From assembly GCF_042186555.1 (NCBI RefSeq), contig NC_133334.1, positions 22,367,901-22,431,900 on the forward strand: DNA of 64,000 nt, written 5' to 3'. The stretch comes from Aquarana catesbeiana (taxonomy: Eukaryota > Chordata > Amphibia > Anura > Ranidae). Below, in pieces: positions 55,193 through 64,000 of this stretch. A program made the translations under genes and the position numbers. A model generated the notes under the pieces. That model ran no database searches. It worked only from the letters and a program-made list of their open reading frames with translations, and was not told the origin of the DNA. The stretch's first letter is position 1, and each line of letters opens with the position of its first letter.

Positions 55193-55868
55193 CAAAAGGT
55201 CCCAATTAAATAAATGCATTTTATTATTATTGGTGTTCTTATTTTTATTTTTTTTTATTATAGTTATTATAATATTTACTGTTATGACTGAAATCTTATA
55301 TAAAAAGCTACTGTATGGAATCAGTTTCAGAGGTTCTGCAAGTTTCACTCTCACATACAAAGCCTGTTTCTCAAATGTACAAATTAGTGAATCAGCTTAT
55401 TTTTCCCATCGGTTTTAAACACTTTGCAGGTTGACCTATTTACAAAAGATTATTATACAGCTTAGGGTGCAGTTTTATTTCATTTTTCTACTTTGCGACT
55501 GAAGACTTCACACATTTGACCGATTTTTATTCGATTATACAGCATTAGGAGATGGTAATTTTACAAAAAAATATAAATAAAAGAATTTTAAAATATTTTA
55601 TTTTTCTAGTTGCCTTTTTTTTCCAATTCTGCCACAGTGTCTGACGGCTTTTCTAGTATAATTCATTGTAGACATTTCTTTTTTTAAAAGTTGGTCTAAA
55701 AACACAAGCTGTTGGCTGACTTTGCTACAGTTATTTATTTAGTTTTTAATTTGGATTTTTTTTTTTTTGATTGAACTGTATCAACGTTTTTCAACCATTA
55801 ACTATGTAACTATGTAACTATTATATAATTTTCATAATACAGACTCATTACATAAACAGTTACTTCTA
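55193..55868. other. AT-rich, CR1 tail fragment
   Basis: TTTTTCAACCATTAACTATG plus a TAACTATG repeat at 55786-55820 is the 3' tail of a CR1-like LINE. The rest is T/A-rich with no gene. Confidence 0.5.
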
Positions 55869-57444
55869 CGGTGCTTTGAAAAAGTATTCATACCCCTTGA
55901 AATTTTCCATATTTTGTCATGTTACAACCCAAAAACTTAAATGTATTTTAGATCTGTTGGTCTATATGTGATAGACCAACACAAAGTGGCACATAATTGT
56001 GAAGTGGAAGGAAAATGATAAATGTTTTTTAAAATTATTTACAAATAAATATGTGAAAAGTGTGGGGTACATTTGTATGGCGCCCCCCGGAGTCAATACT
56101 TTGTAGAACCGCCTTTCTCTGCAATTACAGCTGCAAGTCTTTTTGGGGATGTCTCTACCAGCTTTGCACATCTAGAGAGGGACATTTTTGCCCATTCTTC
56201 TTTTCAAAATAGCTCAAGCTCTGTCAGATTGGATGGAGAGGGTCTGGGAACAGCAATTTTCAAGTCTTGCCACAGATTCTCAATGTGATTTAGGTCTGGA
56301 CTGTGACTGGGCCATTCTAACACATGAATATGCTTTGATCTAAACCATTCCATTGTAGCTCTGGCTGTATGTTTAGGGTCGTTGTCCTGCTGGAAGGTGA
56401 ACCTCCGCCCCAGTCTCAAGTCTTTTGCAGACTCTAACAGGTTTTCTTCTAAGATAGTCCAGTATTTGGCTCCATCCATCTTCCCATCAACTCTGACCAG
56501 CTTCCCTGTCCCTGCTGAAGAAAAGCATTCCCACAACATGATTCTGCCACCACCATGTTTCACGGTGGGGATGGTGTGTTCAGGGTGATGTGCAGTTTTA
56601 GTTTTCCACCCGTCATAGCGTTTTGCTTTTAGGTCAAAAAGTAAAATTTTGGTCTCATCTGACCAGAGCACCTTCTTCCACGTTTGCTGTGTCCCCCACA
56701 TGGCTTCTCACAAACTGCAAACGGAACTTCTTATGTCTTTCTTTCACCAATGACTTTCTTCTTGCCACTCTTCCATAAAGGGCAGACTTGTGGAGAACAC
56801 GACTAATAGTTGTCCTGTGGACAGATTCTCCCACCTGAGCTGTGGATCTCTGCAGCTCCTCCAGAGTTACCATGGACCTCTTGGCTGCTTCTCCGATGAA
56901 TGTTCTCCTTGCCCGGCCGGTCAGTTTAGGTGGACGGCCATGTCTTGGTAGGTTTGCAGTTGTGTCATACTCTTTCCATTTTCGGATGATGGATTGAACA
57001 GAGCTCCATGAGATGTTCAAAGCTTGGTATATTTTTTTTTTTTATAACCTAACCCTGCTTTATACTTCTCCACAACTTTATCCCTGACCTGTCTGGTGTG
57101 TTCCTGATGAGGTTTGTTCGCCAAGTTTCTCTAACAAACCTCTGAGGGTGTCACAGATATACTGAGAGTAAATTACACACAGATGGACTCTTTTTACTAA
57201 TTTGGTTCCACTAGATTTTAGTTAGGCGTATCAGAGTAAAGGGGGCGCCATACAAATGTACACCACACTTTTCACATATCACATTTCACAAAACCATTTA
57301 TCATTCTCCTTCCACTTCACAATTATGTGCCACTTTGTGTTGGTCTATCACATAAAATCCCAATAAAATACATTTACGTCTCTGGCTGTACCATGACAAA
57401 ATGTGGAAAATTTCAAGGGGTATGAATACTTTTTCAAGGCACTG
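55869..57444 (-). mobile_element. Tc1-like transposon, full length
   Basis: TA at 55867-55868 and 57445-57446 flank CGGTGCTTTGAAAAAGTATT and ACTTTTTCAAGGCACTG. The first base pairs are slightly eroded (CGGTG for CAGTG). It is the same subfamily as 24333-26756 but without the TTAA insert, giving the empty site for that insertion at 57055-57070. Confidence 0.94.
56204..57020 (-). pseudogene. Tc1-like transposase with one central frameshift
   Basis: The N-terminal frame (56655-57020) covers the second helix-turn-helix region (SWSSVQSIIRKWKEY, GRPPKLTGRARR); the C-terminal frame (56204-56701) holds WSDETK, GGGRIMLWECFS, QQDNDPKHT and PDLNHIENLW. D34E spacing is exact. The frames shift near 56690. 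NHIE replaces the common NPIE, and the same change is in the 24333 copy, so it is a subfamily marker. Upstream coding is disrupted at the T tract near 57030. Confidence 0.9.
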
Positions 57445-57842
57445 TATGTACGTTTTAGGGATATCATTACATTTGGATGCCTCCAAGGGTGCTTGGTAAA
57501 GGTTGCTGTATTTTTTCAGACATATAGATATATTTTGTTTATCTGTAGAACTCACACGGAAATACTTTGGGGCTTCCTGTACAGCTTTGATATACAGAAC
57601 TTTGGAGGAAATGTAATTGGTTTATGAGGCAAAAAACAGCAACAAATATTTTCTGAAGCAAGATTGCTCTGATTAAATCTCTGAGGTGTGCACACTTATG
57701 GCTCAATACTCTATACGAGTGTAAAGTCACAAAATGAGCCTCAGAGATGCAAAAAAAAAAGATGCACATTTTCTGGCATTAATTATGCCAGTGACTTTTT
57801 CAAACGTCGCACAACTAGTATGGCCCCGTAGGCTTGTCTACG

Positions 57843-58253
57843 GTTGGCCTTACACTTGTAGAATTTTGTTCAAACGAGAAATATTACAAACCCCTCGTCC
57901 AACCGTTCGATGGTACCTTCAATGGACTCGACTGATTTCAGGCGGGTTTTATTCGACCACAACGTCAATATCTCGGTTTTTGCAGAACAAGCGTTCTATT
58001 TCCAGATGGACTTTGAGAAACGTATAATAAGACTAGTTACGATTTTTCTCGGCTGGGAGCGAATTCAAATTATAGAAATGTGTTTGTTTCCATTATATTT
58101 GATTTAAAAAAAAAATGTTCGTCCATGTCCTATTCTTTTTTCGCTTGCTCTACTCTGGTTGAATCGCCCCCTTTAACTTTTAGATAAATCGAACAAAATG
58201 TTCTGAAAAGGACATCTTTCCAATGAAATTCTACAAAGTGTGAAAGGCCAGCT
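57843..58253. mobile_element. MITE with about 30-bp inverted ends
   Basis: GGCCTTACACTTGTAGAATT at the left is inverted at the right as AATTCTACAAAGTGTGAAAG plus GCC. The interior is non-coding with TTCGAACG-like words. Flanks are AT-rich and show no clear duplication. Confidence 0.75.
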
Positions 58254-58498
58254 AAAGCTTCTTTTTTCTTTTGCATTTTTGATGCGTTTTCTATTCATTT
58301 CTAAGTGTGTTTTTGGTGCTTTTTTTTTTTACTTTTATTGCACCAAATGTGCACCAAAAATGCAGCATGCGTGACTTTTTAAAAACTGACCCGCAACTGA
58401 ATGGTTTGAAGGGTTCCTTAGGGTTTAATGGTTATGCATTTTTACTCCACTTTTGGCAAGGTAAAAAACTGTAGAAAAACCGATCAGTGTGAAAGAGC

Positions 58499-58763
58499 CT
58501 TTAGACTCGGTTCACACTGGGGCAACTTGTCAGGTGACTTAGCCGCCTGACAAATCGCGTTCCGTTCTGTACTATGGAACCGTTCTAATAGGAACGACTC
58601 AAGTTGCTCTGACTTAGAATAAGGTTTCTGTACTACTTCGGGATGACTTGCATTGACTTCTATAAAGAAGTCATTTTGCAAGCCGCCACTGAAGTCGTGT
58701 GCAGGTCGCCTAAGGCAGTCGTGCTCCAAGTCCTGCTGCCCCTGTGTGAATCGGCTCTTAGGT
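58499..58763. mobile_element. MITE with inverted GTTCACAC ends
   Basis: AGACTCGGTTCACACTGGGGC at the left mirrors GCCCCTGTGTGAATCGGCTCT at the right. Interior dyads (GACTTAGCCGCC and GGTCGCCTAAGG) add structure. No gene. Confidence 0.65.
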
Positions 58764-59189
58764 GTGGTGTGCCGCCCTCCCTCCCCTTCCCAGCCTTTCA
58801 CTGGCAAGACCAGCGTGCTGTGTTCTCCACCTCCCTGAGCTTCTTATGCAGCTAAGAACAGAGGGGATGTGATCAGTTATATAGAAGGAAAAATAAAAAA
58901 GGTACCTATAAGGTTTTCTTTATACGTATACACATAAATTTTGTTTCTAGGTTAATGATTTAGCCATTGGATACATTTCACTGAAGCAGAACTCTCCATT
59001 TCAATCACTGAGCTACTTACTGGATGTTCTAAATATTGGACTGTCACCGGTTCTGGCCAGTTCAGGAAATCGAATGTCCATGGATCGCATTGTGCAGAAT
59101 TCTGTACTGGGCTTCGGTGTCATACAAGTCATTAGAAAACAAGAAGTTTCTTGGGTCAAAGTCTACACTCTTCTCCGCAACTTATTTCA

Positions 59190-60187
59190 TACAGTATCTA
59201 TCTCAAAAAGGGACCCCTACGAAGCTGATCACAGATCGGAGTAAGGGGTCGATCGCGACCCCTTACCACGAGATCAGCTGTCAGCCAATGACAGCTGATC
59301 ATGTGATGTAAACAGGGCCGGTAATCGGCAATTTTTTCTTCTCGTGCCGATAGCGTGAGTAGAAAGAAAAAAAGCCGATCACCGGTGGGTGGCTCTCAGA
59401 GGGACATCAGTCCCCATCAGGGAGAGCGGCCGCCAGCTCATCTGTGCCCACTTGTGCCACCTGCCGTGCCACTTACCAGTGCACAACAGTGCCACCTACC
59501 AGTGCCCACCAGCGCCACCTACCAGTGCCCACCAGCGCCACCCATCATTGCCCACAGTGCCATCCACCGGTGCCCACAGTACCACCCATCTGTCACCTAC
59601 CAGTGCCCATCAGTGCCACCTATCAGTGGTACCTATCAGTAACACCTATCGGTGCCCTTCAGTGTCCATCAGTGCCACCCATCAGGGCCCATCGATGCCA
59701 TCTTATCAGTGGCCATCAGTGCCGCCTTATCTGTGCCTATCAGTGCCGCCTTATCTGTGCCTATCAGTGCCGCCTTATCTGTGCCTATCAGTGCCGCCTT
59801 ATCTGTGCCTATCAGTGCCGCCTTATCTGTGCCCATCAGTGCTGCCTTATCTGTGCCTATCAGTGCCGCCCTATCTGTGCCTATCAGTGTCCACCAGTGC
59901 TGCCTCATCAGCGCATATCAATGAAGGAGAAATATTACCTGTTTGCAAAATTTTATAACAAACTATGAAGCATGATTTTTTTTTTTTTTTTTATTAATTT
60001 TCCATCTTTGTTTGTTTAGCAAAAAATAAAAACCCCAGAGGTGATTAAACACCACCAAAAGAAAGCTCTAATTGTGTGAAAAAAATGATAAAAATTGAAT
60101 TTGGGTACAGTGTTGTATGACCGCGCAATTGTCATTCAAAGTGCATCAGCACTGAAAGCTGAAAATTGGTCTGGCAGGAAGGGGGGT
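59190..60187 (-). mobile_element. TTAA element, minus orientation, with minisatellite
   Basis: The right end is CCCCCCTTCCTGCCAGACC (read inward on the minus strand) at TTAA 60188-60191. Family blocks TAAAAACCCCAGAGGTGATT, CACCACCAAAAGAAAGCTC and ATGACCGCGCAATTGTC are inverted relative to 60978. The left end is unclear. A dyad GGGGTCGATCGCGACCCC lies at 59236-59253. Confidence 0.65.
59440..59900 (+). repeat. Minisatellite of CAGTGCC units
   Basis: The left part has 18-21-bp units (CACCTACCAGTGCCCACC); the right part (59700-59890) has eight 24-bp units TATCAGTGCCGCCTTATCTG plus TGCC. Open frames here are repeat products. Confidence 0.92.
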
Positions 60188-60191
60188 TTAA

Positions 60192-60640
60192 AGTGGGGTT
60201 CCCATTTAAAAAAAAAAAAAAAAAAAAATTAAAAGTCAGCAGCTACAAATACTGCAGCTGATGACTTAATTGGACACTTACCTGTCCCAGGGTCCAGCGA
60301 TCCGAGGGATCGAAGCCCCGCTCATCTCCCCCTCCATTCGGCGGCAATGGAATTGCAACTGTGGGCGCCGGGCTGTGCCTTCACAGCCGGGCACCCACTG
60401 CGCATGTGCGAGCGGCGCTGCGCGCCGATTGGCCGCTCAGTCATCTGGGACCTGTAATGGGTCCCAGATGATTGACAAGAGGGAGGGAGCAGAGCTGAGC
60501 CCTTCCTGTGCCTAAGGGAAGTGATGTCACCAGCCCAGGCACTGAAAGAGGCAGACTACGAGGGACCCCCTAGCAACAGGCATTTAGAGGCAAGTTAAAA
60601 AAAAAAAATTTCCAAATTTTTTTTTTTTTTAGGCACATCC
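60192..60640. mobile_element. TTAA MITE of the AGTGGAGTTCC family, right end lost
   Basis: It starts after TTAA (60188-60191) with AGTGGGGTTCCC and carries the palindromic block AAAGTCAGCAGCTACAAATA and ACTTACCTGTCCCAGGGTCC. The right end is replaced by A/T tracts. It shares its TTAA with the element on its left. Confidence 0.75.
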
Positions 60641-60977
60641 TTAGTATCCTCCTTTATTTTTTATGATCTGTTTTGCTCAATATGCAATGTAGCCATCTAA
60701 CTGTTGAGCTTATCTGTTGGATGGAATATGAATAAAATCCCTTGTAAAAGGAAACAGGAAGTTTTTCTTTTTATTTTGCATTTACCAGCAGCAGGTCAAC
60801 TTGTTCTACCAGATACCTCAGCTATGTATCAGTTCTTTCCCATAGCCCAAGAATATCATTTTTTACATAACTTCTTCCTGTAACCCGTCTTCTTTTCGCA
60901 TACTAAAGGAAGAATTTTTTTTCAAAGCTCTCCCCCGCCTCAGGTAAATGGTAAAGCGCAACTAAACGTTCTCTTAA

Positions 60978-61739
60978 CCACTTCAGCCCCGGAAGATTTG
61001 GCTGCTGAATGACCGGGCCATTTTTTGCGATTCGGCACTGCGTCGCTTTAACTGACAATTGCGCGGTCATGCGACATTGTACCCAAACAAAATTGACGTC
61101 CTTTTTTCCCCACAAATGAGCTTTCTTTTGGTGGTATTTGATCACCTCTGCGGTTTTTATTTTTTGCGCTATAAACAAAAAAAAAGAGAGCCAATTTTGA
61201 AAAAAAAGCATTATTTTTTACTTTTTGCTATAATAAATATCCCCCCAAAAATATAGAAAAAAAACCCAAATTTTTTCCTCAGTTTAGGCCGATATGTATT
61301 CTTCTACATATTTTTGGTAAAAAAAAAAAAAAAAAATCGCAATGAGCGTATATTGATTGGTTTGCGCAAAAGTTATAGCGTCTACAAAATAGGGAATAGT
61401 TTTATGGCATTTTTATTATTAATTTTTTTTATTAGTAATGACAGCGATCTGCGATTTTTATTGTGACTGCGACATTGTGGCGGACACATCGGACACTTGA
61501 CACTATTTTGGTATTTTGGGACCATTGTCATTTATACAGGGATCAGTGCTATAAAAATGCTCTGCTTACTGTGTAAATGACACTGGCAGTGAAGGGGTTA
61601 ACCACTAGGGGGGGATGAAGGGGTTAAGTGTGTCCTAGAGAGTGATTCTAACTAAGTTCAAAGGCACGTACAGGTACGCCCATTTGCGCAGCCGTGCCAT
61701 TCTGCAGACGTAAATGTGCATGTGGTGGTCGGCAAGCAG
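60978..61739 (+). mobile_element. TTAA element, complete, 762 bp
   Basis: TTAA at 60974-60977 and 61740-61743 flank CCACTTCAGCCCCGGAAG and, inverted, CTGCTTGCCGACCACC. It is the same family as 25370-26341, a good pair for deriving a consensus. No coding capacity. Confidence 0.9.
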
Positions 61740-61743
61740 TTAA

Positions 61744-62430
61744 TTAACACACTATTTTCAACCCGTAGGGTAGTGGTCGGGACTTACTGCACCCAAGCCC
61801 GGGACTAATTGTGAACGTTCACTAGTGCCCCCAGAAGCAGGCTGAGGCTAACATGCTGGTACAGTTTTAAGGCAGCACTTCAACTTAAAAGTGATGCTCC
61901 TCCACTAGAACACAGTTAAATGTTGGAAATGAACAATGTGAATGAAGCGTTACAGAAGTTGGCCACGGATTACAGACACTCCTCATTGTGCTTTGAAATA
62001 CTCCTCTCACTTATGTTGTGCAACATTTCGGAGCTGGTATCACAGAGCTTGTTCTGGGACTCCACCAACCCAGTAACCTGTCACCCGACATCGATTCTTA
62101 TGTTTCACTTGAATACTAGGAAGCTCACTTGTACATATCCTGTGCTTATTCTTCTCTCGAGGCCTCACTACTAGGTCCCTAGGGTGCCCCCCTGCCGCAA
62201 AGGTCAGTCCCAGTATGTGGTGAACTAGTTGCTAGGGAAGGAGTCTAAGCACCAAGCTCCTTCACTACCAGGGCCTCCATCACCTTGTCATGTCACCCTT
62301 TTCCAGACTGACTGGTTGCTTATGCACATCACACTAGTACTGGAGCCATTAGCAGCAGAAATATAGCTTACTCCGAATAGCTTCATGGCACTTGTACTGT
62401 AGCTTTACTAACTCAACTCCGTCTCCTGTC
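61744..62430. other. Unassigned sequence
   Basis: Moderate GC, no tandem or inverted structure seen, no supported gene or exon. The next element (L1) begins at 62447. Confidence 0.35.
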
Positions 62431-62446
62431 AAGACCAGTTCTTTTT

Positions 62447-63569
62447 CGGTACAATAATTTTTATTGGAATATAACAGATACAAAATTCACACAGAGGGGA
62501 TATGAACATTAGACACAATGCAAGATTTTGTGAAAACACAGTAAAAGATGTGTCATAGAGTGTAAACTGTAAGCGAACAATAACATTAATTAAGGCGGGA
62601 AACGAGAAGAGGGAAGGAGGAACAGAGTGACAGGCAAAGAGCCAAGAGAAGAGAGGGAGGGTAGTAGGAGAAGGAGGGGCATAAGCCAGGAGCAGAGGAA
62701 GGGTAGGGGAGGTTAGTTCCCCCAGGTTGGGTGGTTGAGGAAGCTTAATTAGAAAGGCCAAGGCTGGCCGGGTGCAAGGTTGGAAGAACATAAGACCACC
62801 ATGGGGTCCACACTATAAGGAATTTAGCTTGAGTATTGTTGAGGATACTTGTCATGTTTTCATGGATTATAAGGGTCGACTAGGTGCTCCTCACCTCTGC
62901 AAATGAAACAGCCAGCTTTTACCAGGTCCTTGCTATTGTGCGCTTAGCTGCAATAAATAGGTAAAGTAGCCAAGTTGTGCTGGTAAGAAAAGAGACCTGA
63001 TATCGGACAATGGAGCACTGCTAGTTTGGCATCCTTGTGGCTAGTTACATGGAAAAGGGTGAACAGGAGATCAAAGACTCTTGACCAGAATCCCACTAGG
63101 CAGGGGCAGGACCACCAAATATGGATTCTGTCTCCTCGCTGACCACAGCCCCAGAGGCATCTTTCACTGTAAGATGGATTTGACTTGGCAATGCGGGTCG
63201 GGACACAAAACCATCGAAGGAGGACCTTATAACGATGCCTCCAGTGTGGCTGTATTGAAGGAGCACTTTGCCATGCTAGACCAGGCCTTGCTTCAATCTG
63301 CAAGGTCAATTGGGGATAGGTCTCACTACCGCATAAGCACATAGGAAAGAGAAACAGAGGCACTGGTAGAGTTGAGGGAATAATATATCATAGAGATGGT
63401 GCCGGGGGCACCTGGGGAGTGCAGGCAAGTGTGTTCGAAGGTGGTTTTTTGATATGGGAAAGTGTCATGTCGGCGAAGGGAGGATATCCAGTGCTACAGC
63501 TGAATATAGCGAAAGAATTCAACCGGAGCTTCGTGGGTCTCTTGAATTGAAGACCATGTAGGGAAGGTG
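62447..63569 (-). mobile_element. 5'-truncated L1-like LINE with perfect 16-bp target duplication
   Basis: AAGACCAGTTCTTTTT occurs at 62431-62446 and again at 63570-63585. In the element's orientation the duplication starts AAAAAGAA, as expected for L1 endonuclease (TT/AAAA) target-primed insertion. The minus-strand frame 62944-63363 gives YKVLLRWFCVPTRIAK and RCLWGCGQRGDRIHIWWSCP, the C-terminal Cys-rich part of L1 ORF2. The 3' end carries AATAAA at 62460-62465 (minus). No long A tail remains. Confidence 0.9.
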
Positions 63570-63660
63570 AAGACCAGTTCTTTTTATAGGCATGCATGCA
63601 CCCCTTTAGAGACTTTAAACCAGGAAAATTAATTAAAAGCTATTTTTTTTACCAAATTAA

Positions 63661-63883
63661 CCACTTCCCACCTGTAGGTTGTATATATACAGCCATGTAT
63701 ACGGCCTCGAGTTGAGGTGGTTATACCAGGATTATGGTTGTAGCCACAACCATGATCCTGGTATCAGTCTTTGCAGCCGACGATTCCCAACAATGTAAAT
63801 GTGTTTCAGCGGCTATCTAGCCACCGGATCACTTTTACAGGTGGTGAAAGGGGTTTCCACACCCCTCCCACTGCAGCCTTTAC
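63661..63883 (+). mobile_element. TTAA element left end
   Basis: TTAA at 63657-63660 is followed by CCACTTCCCACCTGTAGG and the dyad ACCAGGATTATGGTTGTAGC / ACAACCATGATCCTGG; a related dyad occurs near 1900-1940. The copy is cut by the CR1 tail that follows. Confidence 0.7.
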
Positions 63884-64000
63884 CAAGTTACATAGTTATA
63901 TAGTTAGTAAGGTTGAATAAAAACACCAGTCCATCCAGTTCAACCTGAGTGAGTGTCTACAATTGTGTCTATCCCTGTACATTGTGTCTCATTAAGATGC
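63884..64000 (-). mobile_element. CR1-like LINE 3' end, running off the window
   Basis: AGTTACATAGTTATATAGTT, AGTAAGGTTGAATAAA and CCATCCAGTTCAACC match the 3' end at 51335-51390. The body of the element lies beyond 64000. Confidence 0.75.

Noticed and set aside
59389..59958. 189-codon open reading frame with CHLCLSVPPY repeats
   Set aside because: It is the translation of 24-bp CAGTGCC repeats in a TTAA element.
1..64000. tRNA or rRNA genes
   Set aside because: I looked for cloverleaf-like A and B boxes and conserved rRNA blocks and saw none convincing; a tRNAscan run would settle it.

Overview
This is vertebrate nuclear DNA from an amphibian, most likely a ranid-type frog. The only conventional protein-coding gene I can support is the 3' end of TEAD1 on the plus strand: three exons ending in the stop codon at 4628-4630, followed by what looks like a very long 3' UTR that reaches a strong polyadenylation signal near 17.17 kb. 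The frog assignment is an inference. It rests on the TEAD1 sequence, the large AT-rich introns and intergenic DNA, and the mixture of Tc1-like, hAT-like, TTAA-specific (piggyBac/Kolobok-type), CR1-like and L1-like elements packed with minisatellites.

Layout. 1-4.6 kb: TEAD1 exons, with a TTAA element in the last intron (itself hit by a hAT MITE and a Tc1 MITE) and a MITE carrying a 77-bp minisatellite. 4.6-17.2 kb: proposed TEAD1 3' UTR, interrupted by a 1.6-kb Tc1 element, a hAT element with a minisatellite, and a 90-bp satellite-like array. 17.4-18.8 kb: decayed tandem array split by a hAT MITE with a perfect 8-bp target duplication. 19.4-26.8 kb: three Tc1 elements in a row, two of them carrying TTAA elements. 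26.8-32.8 kb: hAT copies with internal minisatellites, relics resembling Penelope-type hammerhead ribozymes, two palindromic MITEs, and a 2.6-kb foldback holding a probable LTR. 34.2-39.4 kb: TTAA elements, MITEs and a 31-bp minisatellite. 39.7-42.4 kb: a 2.76-kb array of a 31-bp unit with a 1330-bp higher-order duplication. 43-47 kb: hAT element with a 36-bp minisatellite, nested TTAA element, and a tandemly multiplied LINE ORF end. 48.2-52.5 kb: truncated Tc1, then two CR1-like LINEs in opposite orientation, one with a 33-bp minisatellite inside its reverse-transcriptase reading frame. 52.5-61.7 kb: a cluster of TTAA MITEs plus a fourth full-length Tc1. 62.4-63.6 kb: a 5'-truncated L1 with a perfect 16-bp target duplication.

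There is no operon-like organisation and no sign of a bacterial, phage or CRISPR system. The most interesting material is how transposons and tandem repeats interact. Related 31-36-bp minisatellites recur inside hAT MITEs, and one seems to have grown into the large array. LINE coding sequence has twice turned into tandem repeats. Several degenerate hammerhead-like motifs survive, and palindromic hAT MITEs carry paired ZNF143-like motifs. All coordinates and homology calls come from reading the sequence by eye; no database search was done.
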